Source of the DNA: Rhodobacteraceae bacterium Water-Bin34 | GTDB taxonomy: Bacteria; Pseudomonadota; Alphaproteobacteria; Rhodobacterales; Rhodobacteraceae | NCBI GenBank assembly: GCA_900197625.1 | Contig: FZLS01000009.1 | Coordinates: 1-61,483, forward strand | DNA length: 61,483 nucleotides | Direction of reading: 5' to 3' | In this document: one piece after another, positions 9,304 to 19,058 of the stretch | Numbering within the stretch: position 1 is the stretch's first letter | Layout: every line of letters begins with the position of its first letter | Translations under genes and position numbers: made by a program | Notes under the pieces: model-generated | The model's database searches: none | Seen by the model: the letters and a program-made list of their open reading frames with translations, nothing else | What the model was told of the DNA's origin: nothing

Positions 9304-10332
9304 ATGAATATCCCACCTGACCACCCAAAAATAAAACCTGCTAAAATAGGTGTTATTCTTGCAAACTTAGGAACGCCAGATGCCACAGATTATTGGTCTA
9401 TGCGTAGATACCTATCGCAATTTTTGTCAGATAAAAGAGTGGTTGATTACTCATCTTGGCTTTGGCAACCCTTGCTGCAAGGAATAATTTTAACTAGAAG
9501 GCCGTTTTCATCAGGCGAAGCATACCGATCAATATGGAATAATGAATTAAATGAAAGTCCGTTACTTACAACTACCAGACTTCAGTCAAACGCTGTAAAA
9601 AAAGAAGTCGAAAAAATTTACGGCAGCGATGTTATCGTCGATTTTGCTATGAGGTATGGCAATCCATCTACAGAAAGCGTCATAAAAAAATTAAAAGATC
9701 AAGGCGTAGAAAAAATTGTCTTTTTCCCACTTTACCCACAATATGCCGGTCCGACTACAGCAACGGCAAATGATGAAGCGTTTAGAACTTTGATGAAGAT
9801 GAATTGGCAACCTTCAATCCGTACAGTTCCTGCATATTTTGACAATCCGTTATATATAAACGCATTAGCAAATTCAGTTAAAGAAAAATATGCATCTCTA
9901 GAAAAAAAACCCGATATATTAGTTTGCTCATATCATGGTGTACCAGTTCGTTACTTGATGGAAGGCGACCCTTACCATTGCCAATGCCAAAAAACGACAC
10001 GATTGCTCAAAGAAGCACTCGGTTGGAATGACACAGATATAAAAACCACTTTTCAGTCAAAATTTGGACCTGAAAAATGGCTACAGCCATATACTGTAGA
10101 AGAAGTTGCGCGCCTAGCAGAAGGCGGGCAAAAGAATATAGCAATAATGTCACCTGCTTTTTCGTCTGATTGTGTGGAAACTTTAGAAGAAATAAATGAA
10201 GAAATTTACGAAAGCTTTGAAGAGGCCGGTGGTGAGACATTTACGTATATTGAATGTTTAAATGATAGCGCTGATCATATCAAAATGATGATGGGAATTT
10301 TAAAGAATGAATTGGCTGGCTGGATAAAATAA
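9304..10332 (+). CDS. hemH: Ferrochelatase
   Basis: Inserts Fe2+ into protoporphyrin IX, the last step of haem synthesis. The conserved metal/proton-handling His is in VCSYHGVP (His211), and the C-terminal conserved Glu is in SDCVETLEE (about Glu292). GDPYHCQCQKTTRLL is typical of alphaproteobacterial ferrochelatases. The length of 342 aa is normal. An AGGA ribosome-binding site precedes the ATG. Two other haem genes, hemJ and hemW, occur elsewhere in the window. Confidence 0.96.
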   Translation: MNIPPDHPKIKPAKIGVILANLGTPDATDYWSMRRYLSQFLSDKRVVDYSSWLWQPLLQGIILTRRPFSSGEAYRSIWNNELNESPLLTTTRLQSNAVKKEVEKIYGSDVIVDFAMRYGNPSTESVIKKLKDQGVEKIVFFPLYPQYAGPTTATANDEAFRTLMKMNWQPSIRTVPAYFDNPLYINALANSVKEKYASLEKKPDILVCSYHGVPVRYLMEGDPYHCQCQKTTRLLKEALGWNDTDIKTTFQSKFGPEKWLQPYTVEEVARLAEGGQKNIAIMSPAFSSDCVETLEEINEEIYESFEEAGGETFTYIECLNDSADHIKMMMGILKNELAGWIK

Positions 10333-10360
10333 CCATTCAATTAAATTTGCTCTGTTTGGG

Positions 10361-10759
10361 TTATAAAAAATCACGCAATACTGCTATAAGTGGGACATCT
10401 GCTGCAGGCATGGGGTAATCACGTAGTTTTCTTGGTTCAACCCAAGCCAATTCTTGGCCCTCTTGCGGTGTTATGATACCTTTCCATTTTCTACAAACAA
10501 ATACTGGCATTAATAAATGGAAATCTTCATAACTGTGGCTAGCAAAAGTTAAAGGCGCAAGACAGCTAGACCAAGTATCAATTCCTATTTCTTCTTTTAA
10601 TTCACGAATTAATGCAATTTCTGGTGTTTCCATTGGCTCAACTTTACCTCCCGGAAATTCCCACAAGCCAGCCATTGCTTTACCTTCTGGTCTTTTTGCT
10701 AATAATACTCGCCCATCTCGATCAATAAGCGCAACAGCAGAAACTAGTATAATTTTCAT
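10361..10759 (-). CDS. mutT: MutT-type Nudix hydrolase (8-oxo-dGTP diphosphatase)
   Basis: Removes oxidised purine nucleotides from the pool. A complete Nudix box GX5EX7REUXEEXGU is present at residues 38-60 (ending RELKEEIGI). The length of 132 aa matches bacterial MutT. It overlaps the argJ stop codon by 4 nt (ATGA), the usual argJ-mutT arrangement in Alphaproteobacteria. Confidence 0.93.
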   Translation of the reverse strand: MKIILVSAVALIDRDGRVLLAKRPEGKAMAGLWEFPGGKVEPMETPEIALIRELKEEIGIDTWSSCLAPLTFASHSYEDFHLLMPVFVCRKWKGIITPQEGQELAWVEPRKLRDYPMPAADVPLIAVLRDFL

Positions 10760-12063
10760 GATCTATAATCAGCATTTATTGCAATATATTGGTGTGTTAA
10801 ATCACAAGTCCATACTGTAGCACTTCCATCACCAATCGCTAAATCTACTATTATTTCTAATTCTTGGTTTTTCATATAATTTTGACCTAAATCTTCTCTA
10901 TAACTTGAAGCAACCCAGCCCTGTTCAGCCACCAATATATTTCCAAACCAAATAGAAATTTTGTCACGATCAGCAGGTTCGCCTGATTTACCTACACCCA
11001 TAACAACCCTTCCCCAATTTGGATCTTCACCAGCGGCTGCTGTTTTTATAAGTGGTGAATTAGCAATTGCTAATGCAACTGTTTTTGCTGAAATATCAGA
11101 TACAGCCCCCCTTACTTCAACTTCTAAAAATTTTGTTGCACCCTCTCCATCTCGCACCACTTGTTTAGCTAAACTTAACATAACTGAATTCAATTCTTCA
11201 GTAAATTTGAGAGCTTCATCACTAAACTCATCTACAATAGTTTCAGTCTTTGATTGTCCCGTTGCTATTACCATCAAGCTATCTGATGTTGATGTGTCAC
11301 TGTCTACAGTTATGCAGTTAAAAGTCTTTTCATTTAACTTAGTCAAAATATTTTGCAAAATATTTCTTTTAATTGAAACATCTGTCATTATGTAAACTAG
11401 CATTGTCGCCATATCAGGTGCTATCATCCCTGAGCCTTTTGCAAATCCAGAAATGTTGACATTTGAACCGTTAATAGAAAATGAGCTGTATGCGCCTTTT
11501 GGAAAAGTATCTGTAGTCATAATAGCTCGAGCGGCAGACTCTAACGAATGTTCGCTTAGTTTTGAGTTTAACTCTTCGATTTTATTAATAATTTTTTCAT
11601 GTGGTAATTTTTCTCCAATAACTCCTGTTGATGCCGAAAATATAGAATTAAGTGGGATATTCATTTCATTGGAAATAGACGCGCAGATATTTTGTACAGA
11701 TACCTCACCATGTGATCCCGTAAATGCATTTGAGTTGCCTGAATTAACTATTATCGCTGCTGCAGTTTTATCTGATCGATTTACTAACTTATTTTGGCAA
11801 TCTAATACACTTGCAGATCGTGTACTTGACCGAGTAAACACACCTGCAATTGAACTACCAGCAGCACATTCCATTAACATAACATCGTCTCGATCAGCAT
11901 ATTTAATATTTGCTGCAACTGATGCAAGCCGAATACCTTTAATTATAGGTAATTTTGGAAACCCATTTTTTGGAGCTAGTGGAGAAATATCTTTTGCCAT
12001 ATATTTATGCTTTAACTCAGAAAGCTCTACCTCCAGTTGAGCTATTGATTTTTCATTTTTCAA
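10756..12063 (-). CDS. argJ: Bifunctional glutamate N-acetyltransferase/amino-acid acetyltransferase
   Basis: Recycles the acetyl group in arginine biosynthesis. The self-cleavage site with its nucleophilic Thr is visible in DMATMLVYI, preceded by KGSGMIAP; the C-terminal half has DPNWGRVVMGVGKSG. The longest frame starts at a TTG (12063) preceded by AAGGAT, giving 435 aa. Homologues usually begin near the internal Met22 (12000; MAKDISPLAPK), so the first 21 residues may be an extension or not translated. It is divergent from secA. Confidence 0.93.
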   Translation of the reverse strand: MKNEKSIAQLEVELSELKHKYMAKDISPLAPKNGFPKLPIIKGIRLASVAANIKYADRDDVMLMECAAGSSIAGVFTRSSTRSASVLDCQNKLVNRSDKTAAAIIVNSGNSNAFTGSHGEVSVQNICASISNEMNIPLNSIFSASTGVIGEKLPHEKIINKIEELNSKLSEHSLESAARAIMTTDTFPKGAYSSFSINGSNVNISGFAKGSGMIAPDMATMLVYIMTDVSIKRNILQNILTKLNEKTFNCITVDSDTSTSDSLMVIATGQSKTETIVDEFSDEALKFTEELNSVMLSLAKQVVRDGEGATKFLEVEVRGAVSDISAKTVALAIANSPLIKTAAAGEDPNWGRVVMGVGKSGEPADRDKISIWFGNILVAEQGWVASSYREDLGQNYMKNQELEIIVDLAIGDGSATVWTCDLTHQYIAINADYRS

Positions 12064-12157
12064 AATTCAATCCTTAATTCAGTAATAAAACTCATTTAAA
12101 TTTATTCGATTATACAAAATCACATAATATAAATATATACCATTTGATAAGCCGGCG

Positions 12158-12186
12158 TTGACAGTTCTGAAACACCTGCTTACATG
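12158..12186 (+). promoter_or_regulatory. Candidate sigma-70 type promoter of secA
   Basis: A perfect -35 TTGACA (12158-12163) is followed after 17 bp by TACATG (12181-12186), a weak -10. It lies in the 271-bp argJ-secA divergent gap and would give a 5' leader of about 140 nt before the secA ATG at 12335. The leader contains AAGGAG (12205-12210) and an 8-codon GTG-initiated frame (12222-12248). The good -35 and spacing are the support; the -10 is poor. Confidence 0.45.
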
Positions 12187-12334
12187 TTTTTTCTCACGTT
12201 TTATAAGGAGTCTCTTTCTTTGTGATCTTATTAAGTGGCTTTAGTTAGTCCGGCAAGAGCAGTAAAAAGAAACTAAACTTAATTACGTATCGGTTTTGCC
12301 TATGGTTTTTAGGCGTAAGTTAGGAATAAAAGTA

Positions 12335-15178
12335 ATGCTCGGATTAACAAAAGCAGCAAGAAAAATATTTGGGTCGCCAAATGACAAAAAGATTAAGGCT
12401 GCTTTACCTTTAGTATCTTCAATAAATTCACTTGAGAGTGATTATCAAGCACTCAGCGACCAGCAAATCAAAGACAAAACTAATGAATTTAAAAAAAGGC
12501 TTTCTGAAGGTGAGACTTTAGATCAACTTTTACCAGAAGTGTTTGCTAATGCCCGAGAAGCAGCTTTTAGAGCATTAGGCTTGCGTGCATATGATACACA
12601 ATTGATGGGTGGGATATTTTTACACCAAGGAAATATTTCAGAAATGAAAACTGGTGAAGGTAAAACATTAGTTGGTGTTTTTCCTGTATATTTAAATGCA
12701 TTAACGGGAAGGGGAGTTCATGTCGTAACGGTTAATGATTATCTCGCTTCACGCGACGCAGAGTGGATGGGTAAAGTATATACCTTCCTAGGAATGACGA
12801 CAGGCATTGTTGTGCCCGACATGGAAGAAGATACTAAATTAGCTGCATATGCATGTGATATAACTTACGCAACAAACAATGAATTGGGTTTTGACTATCT
12901 TCGAGATAATATGAAATCAGATTTAAAACAGATGGCACAAAGAGACCATTACTTTGCTATAGTCGATGAAGTTGACAGCATTTTGATAGATGAAGCAAGA
13001 ACCCCACTTATAATTTCTGGTCCAGCCGAAGATAGAACAGAACTATATAAATCGATTGATGCATTAATTCCTGAATTACAAAGCAATCATTATGATTTAG
13101 ACGAAAAATCTCGCTCTTCATCTCTTACAGATGAAGGAAATGAATTTGTAGAAAAGCGTTTACTTGAACTAAAATTATTACCTGAAGAACAATCTCTATA
13201 TGATCCAGAGAGTACATCTCTTGTTCATCACATAAATCAAGGTCTGCGCGCTCATACTCTTTTCAGCCGCGATAAAGATTATATAGTAAAAAATAATGAA
13301 GTTGTTCTCATTGATGAGTTTACTGGCAGGATGATGTCAGGCCGCAGAATGTCTGACGGTTTACACCAAGCAATAGAGGCTAAAGAAAACGTTGATATTA
13401 AAGCTGAGAATGTAACTTTAGCATCTGTAACATTTCAAAATTACTTTAGACTTTATGACAAACTAGCTGGCATGACAGGAACTGCTTTAACAGAAGCTGA
13501 AGAGTTTTCTGAAATATATGGCTTAGGTGTAGTTGAAGTCCCTACTAACAAACCTATTGCTCGCCAAGATGATCATGATGCAATATACCGAACAGCTACT
13601 GAAAAATTTACTGCAATTGTTGAGGAAATTGGCAAAGCACATTCTAACAAACAGCCGATTTTAGTTGGAACTACATCAATTGATAAATCTGAGTACTTAT
13701 CACAACTTTTAAATGATAAAAAACTGTTAAAAAATATATCTGAAAAATTATTAACACAGTCTAATGAAGCAAAGAAATTAGAAGAAAAAGATAAATTTAA
13801 AAGTTATTCAGAATCTTTTGAAAAACTTTCAAAAACAGGTATATCTCATAAAATACTTAACGCTCGTTTTCATGAACAAGAAGCATCAATCATAGCCGAT
13901 GCTGGAGTTCCAAGCGCTGTGACAATCGCTACCAACATGGCTGGTAGGGGAACAGATATACAATTAGGGGGAAATGTTGAGATGCGCATTTCTGCTGCAT
14001 TAGATAAAGCAACAAAAAAATCTGACCCGGTTGAAATACGAAAAACAATCACTGAAGAAATCAGTAATGCAAAAAAGGTTGCTTTAGATGCCGGTGGTTT
14101 GTTTGTTCTTGCTACAGAGCGGCATGAAAGTCGCCGTATTGATAATCAATTGCGTGGTAGATCTGGGCGCCAAGGTGATCCTGGAAGATCTGCATTTTTC
14201 TTATCTTTAGAAGATGATTTAATGAGAATTTTTGGATCAGAAAAGTTAGACGCAGTTCTTGGTAAATTAGGTATGGATGAGGGTGAAGCCATTATACACC
14301 CTTGGGTTAATAAATCTTTAGAACGAGCTCAAGCAAAAGTAGAAGGTCAAAATTTTGACGTTAGAAAACAATTATTAAAGTTTGATGATGTAATGAACGA
14401 TCAACGTAAGGCAATCTTTGAGCAAAGACTAGAAATCATGAAATCTAGCGACCTATCGAATACAGTAAAAGACATGCGTGATGAAGTGATTGAGGATTTA
14501 GTTGATGAGGCAATACCTGCAAAATCCTATCCTGACCAATGGAATATTCAAGGGCTTGCACAATCAGTTAAAGAAACCCTTGGGTTAGATTTGCCAATAA
14601 CTAAATGGGCTGATGAAGAGGGAATTGATGATGAGGATATTATTGATCGACTTCGTGAAGCAGGCGATGCTGAAATGGTTAAAAAAATTGAAGGCATTGG
14701 ATCAGAAAACATTAAATCAGCTGAAAAACAACTTTTGTTGGGTACAATAGACCAGAAATGGAGAGAACATCTCATTACCTTGGAACACCTCAGATCAGTT
14801 GTTGGAATGCGTGGGTATGCAAATCGTGATCCTTTAAACGAATATAAAACAGAGTCATTTGAACTTTTTGAGTCTATGTTAGAAGGGTTAAGAACTGATA
14901 TTACAAGACAAATGTCTCGTTTACAGCCTCAAACTCCAGAACAACAAATGGCTGCTTTACAACAGCAAATTCAAACCGCTCTAAGCCAAGGTATGGACGT
15001 TAAAGAAATAAAAGCACGCGTAAAAGAAGCTTATGGAATTGATATTCAATTAGAAGCACCAAAAGCTCCTAAAATTGACAAAAATGATCCGAAAACTTGG
15101 CCACCTTTAAGTCGAAACGATAAGTGTTTATGTGGATCAGGTAAGAAGTACAAGCATTGTCATGGCGCACTAAAGTAA
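12335..15178 (+). CDS. secA: Preprotein translocase ATPase SecA
   Basis: Motor of Sec-dependent protein export. The ATG at 12335 is preferred over an upstream TTG at 12296 because homologues begin MLG and AGGAA lies nine bases upstream. Walker A MKTGEGKT is at 104-111, the DEAD-like [15 protein letters not shown] at 211-225, the C-terminal helicase motif [12 protein letters not shown] follows, and the protein ends in a SEC-C zinc finger [13 protein letters not shown]. Compared with typical alphaproteobacterial SecA there is a Lys/Glu-rich insertion of about 40 residues (about 461-499) just before [17 protein letters not shown]. SecB is encoded at 29562. Confidence 0.97.
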   Translation: MLGLTKAARKIFGSPNDKKIKAALPLVSSINSLESDYQALSDQQIKDKTNEFKKRLSEGETLDQLLPEVFANAREAAFRALGLRAYDTQLMGGIFLHQGNISEMKTGEGKTLVGVFPVYLNALTGRGVHVVTVNDYLASRDAEWMGKVYTFLGMTTGIVVPDMEEDTKLAAYACDITYATNNELGFDYLRDNMKSDLKQMAQRDHYFAIVDEVDSILIDEARTPLIISGPAEDRTELYKSIDALIPELQSNHYDLDEKSRSSSLTDEGNEFVEKRLLELKLLPEEQSLYDPESTSLVHHINQGLRAHTLFSRDKDYIVKNNEVVLIDEFTGRMMSGRRMSDGLHQAIEAKENVDIKAENVTLASVTFQNYFRLYDKLAGMTGTALTEAEEFSEIYGLGVVEVPTNKPIARQDDHDAIYRTATEKFTAIVEEIGKAHSNKQPILVGTTSIDKSEYLSQLLNDKKLLKNISEKLLTQSNEAKKLEEKDKFKSYSESFEKLSKTGISHKILNARFHEQEASIIADAGVPSAVTIATNMAGRGTDIQLGGNVEMRISAALDKATKKSDPVEIRKTITEEISNAKKVALDAGGLFVLATERHESRRIDNQLRGRSGRQGDPGRSAFFLSLEDDLMRIFGSEKLDAVLGKLGMDEGEAIIHPWVNKSLERAQAKVEGQNFDVRKQLLKFDDVMNDQRKAIFEQRLEIMKSSDLSNTVKDMRDEVIEDLVDEAIPAKSYPDQWNIQGLAQSVKETLGLDLPITKWADEEGIDDEDIIDRLREAGDAEMVKKIEGIGSENIKSAEKQLLLGTIDQKWREHLITLEHLRSVVGMRGYANRDPLNEYKTESFELFESMLEGLRTDITRQMSRLQPQTPEQQMAALQQQIQTALSQGMDVKEIKARVKEAYGIDIQLEAPKAPKIDKNDPKTWPPLSRNDKCLCGSGKKYKHCHGALK

Positions 15179-15180
15179 CA

Positions 15181-15987
15181 TTAAGCCCAAGTTGGATAGA
15201 ACTTATTGGATGGTGAGCTTGTAAAAATTTCGCAGCCATTTGATGTGACACCAATGGAATGCTCAAATTGTGCTGATAATGATTTATCTTTGGTAACCGC
15301 TGTCCAATCATCTGCCAATATTTTTGTATGTGGTTTGCCTAAGTTTACCATTGGTTCAATCGTAAAAAACATGCCTTCCTCTAAAACCGCTCCGGTACCC
15401 CATCGGCCAAAATGCACAACATTAGGGGCAGAATGAAATACTCTGCCCAATCCATGACCACAAAAATCACGTACAACAGAACATCTCTGGGCCTCGACAT
15501 ATGCTTGAATAGCTGCTCCAATATCACCAAAAGTATTTCCTGGTTTTACTTGGTCAATACCAATCATTAAGGCAGTATGAGTTATATCAATTAGTCTTTC
15601 TGCTTTTCTTGATAATTTACCACATACATACATACGTGATGTATCACCAAACCATCCATCTAAAATACAAGTAACATCTATATTAAGAATATCTCCATCT
15701 TTTAATTTTTTATCAGATGGTATTCCGTGGCAAACAACATGATTAAGGGAAATACAAGATGATTTTGTATACCCCCTATACCCAAGTGTTGCGGGTATTG
15801 CTCCAGCATCAATCATATAATCATGTATAAGTTTATCCAATGCATCAGTTGTCACACCTGGAACAACATGCTCAGTTATCATGTCTAATATTTCAGCGGC
15901 CAATGCTCCAGATTTTCTCATTCCGTCAAATTCTTCAAGAGTATGGATAGTAATACCATCTGCATTTAATCTGGGTTTAATATTCAC
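15181..15987 (-). CDS. map: Methionine aminopeptidase, type I
   Basis: Removes the initiator Met from nascent proteins. The five metal ligands are at Asp104, Asp115, His178, Glu211 and Glu242, with exactly the spacing of the E. coli enzyme (97, 108, 171, 204, 235). The substrate-binding His is in LNHVVCHG. The start is GTG with AAGG upstream. It is convergent with secA, with two bases between the stops. Confidence 0.96.
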   Translation of the reverse strand: MNIKPRLNADGITIHTLEEFDGMRKSGALAAEILDMITEHVVPGVTTDALDKLIHDYMIDAGAIPATLGYRGYTKSSCISLNHVVCHGIPSDKKLKDGDILNIDVTCILDGWFGDTSRMYVCGKLSRKAERLIDITHTALMIGIDQVKPGNTFGDIGAAIQAYVEAQRCSVVRDFCGHGLGRVFHSAPNVVHFGRWGTGAVLEEGMFFTIEPMVNLGKPHTKILADDWTAVTKDKSLSAQFEHSIGVTSNGCEIFTSSPSNKFYPTWA

Positions 15988-16016
15988 AATATTTACCTTG
16001 TTTCTATTTCTTTTGG

Positions 16017-16727
16017 TTAAGCAGAATTACTCACATTTGCCAAGTCTAGTCTTTTACCAATTGTAATACCTTCTTTAGATATAACACAATCATAACACAA
16101 AACCCGCACACCTTGTTTAATCGCATTATTGTAGGACTCTTCATAATTTGGATCAATATCTCCAGCTATTTTAAATAAATCTATATCAGAGCGCTGTACT
16201 AAAAATAGTATGGTTGATTGAAAACCCTTTTTAACCATTTCAGTTAATTCATTCATATGTTTAGCTCCACGAAGTGTTTTACTGTCGGGAAATTCAGCCA
16301 GGCCGGCTTCTCTTGATAACGTAACACTTTTTACTTCTAAAAACATTTTGGGTGCTTGTTTAAAATAAAGTAAAAAGTCTATTCGAGAGTTTTCTCCATA
16401 TTTTATTTCTGTTTCATAACTTTCATAATTCAAACCAAAAGCATTGTTATCTAAAGCCTCTTTAATTATTTTGTTAGCGTAATGAGTGTCCACACCAATA
16501 AAAGTTTGATTGGTTTCAATTAACTTCCATGAATATTTTAATTTTCTTTTTGGATCATCATTAATTTCTAACCAAACTGTTGACCCTGGCTTGGCTAACT
16601 CTAACATAGAGCCTGGATTAGCTACATGCGCAGTCACAATTGATCCATTTTCTAACGTGACGTCTGCTAAAAAACGCTTATATCTCTTTACTAGGGTACC
16701 CTTAATCAGGGGGCTTTCAAATTTCAT
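16017..16727 (-). CDS. sfsA: DNA/RNA nuclease SfsA
   Basis: SfsA family protein (sugar fermentation stimulation protein; recently classed as a nuclease family). Core motifs AHVANPGSMLEL, RIDFLLYF and EVKSVTL are present; the acidic and Lys residues resemble a PD-(D/E)XK-like site. The ATG at 16727 (MKFESPLIKGTLVKRYKRFLADV) gives 236 aa, the family length. The longer open frame reaching 16820 would run into the divergent cinA-type gene and is not favoured. Only 13 bp separate the two divergent starts. Confidence 0.9.
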   Translation of the reverse strand: MKFESPLIKGTLVKRYKRFLADVTLENGSIVTAHVANPGSMLELAKPGSTVWLEINDDPKRKLKYSWKLIETNQTFIGVDTHYANKIIKEALDNNAFGLNYESYETEIKYGENSRIDFLLYFKQAPKMFLEVKSVTLSREAGLAEFPDSKTLRGAKHMNELTEMVKKGFQSTILFLVQRSDIDLFKIAGDIDPNYEESYNNAIKQGVRVLCYDCVISKEGITIGKRLDLANVSNSA

Positions 16728-16740
16728 AAGGAATATATAA

Positions 16741-17466
16741 ATGACCAACCCAACAGCTGCAATGATCGTAATAGGTGATGAAATTTTATCTGGGCGAACA
16801 AGAGATGCAAATATGTTCAATCTGGCAGGGAAGCTTAGCGTTCATGGAATAAACTTACTAGAAGTGAGGGTAATATCAGACAAATCTTCAGAAATTATAG
16901 CTGCTGTGAATGCAACACGGGCAAAATATGATCACGTTTTTACAAGTGGGGGCATAGGCCCAACTCATGATGATATAACTGCAGATTGTATAGCTGCTGC
17001 ATTTAATGTTCAAATTGGCATTCGCGATGATGCAAAAAACATTTTAGCCACGAATTATGAAAATGGAATTGAGGACCTTACTCCTGCTCGTTTGCGTATG
17101 GCTAGAATACCAGATGGTGCACATTTAATAGAAAATATGATTTCAAAAGCTCCTGGTTTTTCAATGGAAAATGTACATGTCATGGCTGGAGTTCCAAGTG
17201 TGTTTAATTGTATGATTGATTGGTTGTTACCTAAATTGAAAAAAGGTGCAGAAATGATAAGTTCAAGCATTAGAGTTGATTTGCCAGAAAGCCACATAGC
17301 AGAACCATTGGGAGTAATTGCAAATAAATTTCCTGACGTATCTATTGGCTCATATCCATTTTATGAAGAGAATAAACATGGTGCAAATATTGTTATAAGG
17401 TCTACAAAAAGCGCCCTAATCTCTGCCGTTGAGTCAGAAGTTAGAGCTGCATTTAAATTACAATGA
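16741..17466 (+). CDS. CinA N-terminal (MoCF-binding) domain protein
   Basis: Single-domain molybdopterin-binding-like protein of 241 aa, as found in many Alphaproteobacteria; it lacks the C-terminal nicotinamide-nucleotide amidase domain of full-length CinA. GDEILSGRTRDAN (residues 12-24) and TSGGIGPTHDDITADC are the MogA/CinA signature. In the CinA family this domain has ADP-ribose pyrophosphatase activity in some members; whether that holds here is unknown. AAGGAA precedes the ATG. The stop overlaps the next start (ATGA). Confidence 0.85.
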   Translation: MTNPTAAMIVIGDEILSGRTRDANMFNLAGKLSVHGINLLEVRVISDKSSEIIAAVNATRAKYDHVFTSGGIGPTHDDITADCIAAAFNVQIGIRDDAKNILATNYENGIEDLTPARLRMARIPDGAHLIENMISKAPGFSMENVHVMAGVPSVFNCMIDWLLPKLKKGAEMISSSIRVDLPESHIAEPLGVIANKFPDVSIGSYPFYEENKHGANIVIRSTKSALISAVESEVRAAFKLQ

Positions 17467-18152
17467 GCCCAAGCATCAAAGAGTTTTATGATGTAATTGA
17501 TTTAACTTGGCCATCTGTATCAAATCAATTGCAGAATGGTTGGCTTATTAAAAATGGAGGCGGTGGTGGCAAAAGAGTATCTGCTACAATAAGAGTTAAT
17601 CCCAATGCAAAAATTGAAATTGCTGAAAGTTTAATGGAGAGTATTAATCAAAATAAATTATTCATGATTAGAAAAGGGGATGAAAATTTAGATTATGAAT
17701 TGCATAAATTAGGATATAAATTAATCGATCCCTCTATATTGCTTGGCTCACCAATTGAGCGGCTAGATAAAACATTTGATGGTGAATTTCATGTAGCACC
17801 AAACGAAAAAATGAAAGCCTTATGGATCAATGCTGGAATTAATGAAAAACGCCTAAATGTAATGAACCGGGCAAAAGTATTAAAGTCTTATGTTACGATT
17901 GATAACACCGCAGTTGCATTCGTGGCTATTTATAACTCTATAGCAATGGTCCATGCGCTTGAAGTTGCGAAAGTAAAACAAAGACAAGGTTTTGGTAAAA
18001 AAATCATGCAGCAAATAGCTGGCTGGGCAGCTACGAATGGTGCAAATTATTTAACGGTTATTACTGTTCATAATAATCTTCCAGCTAAAAGCCTTTATCA
18101 ACACTTAAGAATGACAAAGCTTGGTAATTATCACTATAGGATTAAGTTATAA
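17463..18152 (+). CDS. GNAT family N-acetyltransferase
   Basis: A 229-residue protein whose C-terminal half has the GNAT acetyl-CoA-binding motif (KQRQGFGKKIMQQIAGWA) and the following NNLPAKSLYQHLRM helix. The N-terminal half (GWLIKNGGGGGKRVSATI) resembles the N-terminal GNAT-like lobe of tandem-GNAT proteins. Substrate unknown. It is translationally coupled to the cinA-type gene by a 4-nt overlap and abuts the stop of the convergent lysR. Confidence 0.82.
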   Translation: MSPSIKEFYDVIDLTWPSVSNQLQNGWLIKNGGGGGKRVSATIRVNPNAKIEIAESLMESINQNKLFMIRKGDENLDYELHKLGYKLIDPSILLGSPIERLDKTFDGEFHVAPNEKMKALWINAGINEKRLNVMNRAKVLKSYVTIDNTAVAFVAIYNSIAMVHALEVAKVKQRQGFGKKIMQQIAGWAATNGANYLTVITVHNNLPAKSLYQHLRMTKLGNYHYRIKL

Positions 18153-19058
18153 TCACCAAGTTTCATTGCCATAGTTTTTAAAGTGCGCGCTTAAATAATC
18201 AATAAAAACTCGAAGTTTTGGAGGGATATGGTCTAATGAGGGGTAGACTACATATACACCTAATTCAGGTAACTTTAAATCAGTTAGAACTTTTTGGAGT
18301 GAGCCATCTTTTATTTTTTCTCCATAAATAAAACATGGTAAGTAAGCCAAACCTAATCCTGCTTTGGCGGCCATCATCAAGGACTTTCCATCATTTACAG
18401 TTAAACTATTTTTTCCACGGATTTGGCGTTCTTCACCATCAAGTCCAGGTATCCTCCAAAATTTATTTCTACTATCGAAAGAATAATTAAGTAACTGATG
18501 ATTTGATAAGTCATTAATATTTTTTGGAATACCATTACGTTTTAAATAGTCGTGAGAACCAACTATTCCTAACTTTGTATTTGCTATTTTTTTTGCTTTC
18601 ATTGAACTATCAGATAAATCACCAATTCTAACTGCTAAATCAAAGCCTTCAGAAACGAGGTCTACAAAACGATTATCTAAAGTCATATTGATTTTTATCT
18701 TTGGGTGTTTTTGAATGAATGGTGTAATACAATTCATTAGATGATTTGATCCAAAATCATTTGATGCAGATAACTTTAACATCCCCTGAGCTTCTGTCTG
18801 CATTACCTTAACAGATAAATCGGCATCTTGAATTTGTTCAAGAAACCTTATGCAATTCTGATAATAATTAATGCCAATTTCTGTAGCGCTTACATTTCTT
18901 GTTGTACGATTTAGTAGTGTTACTCCAAGTCTAGATTCTAAACTTGCAATATGTTTTGAGACAGAAGATTTTGAAAGCCTTAACCTGTTAGCAGCCTCAG
19001 TAAAGCCTCCACTGTCAATAACAGCTACAAAAATTTCCATTTCTGCCATTCGATCCAT
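18153..19058 (-). CDS. LysR family transcriptional regulator
   Basis: N-terminal winged helix-turn-helix (MEIFVAVIDSGGFTEAANRL, SKSSVSKHIASLE) followed by a periplasmic-binding-like effector domain (about 90-295). The 301-aa length is typical. The start lies directly after the stop of the upstream permease gene on the same strand, so the two are probably co-transcribed. Effector and target are unknown. Confidence 0.9.
   Translation of the reverse strand: MDRMAEMEIFVAVIDSGGFTEAANRLRLSKSSVSKHIASLESRLGVTLLNRTTRNVSATEIGINYYQNCIRFLEQIQDADLSVKVMQTEAQGMLKLSASNDFGSNHLMNCITPFIQKHPKIKINMTLDNRFVDLVSEGFDLAVRIGDLSDSSMKAKKIANTKLGIVGSHDYLKRNGIPKNINDLSNHQLLNYSFDSRNKFWRIPGLDGEERQIRGKNSLTVNDGKSLMMAAKAGLGLAYLPCFIYGEKIKDGSLQKVLTDLKLPELGVYVVYPSLDHIPPKLRVFIDYLSAHFKNYGNETW

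Noticed and set aside
16728-16820. Upstream extension of sfsA by 31 codons
   Set aside because: It would overlap the divergent cinA-type gene and adds a hydrophobic stretch not found in SfsA.
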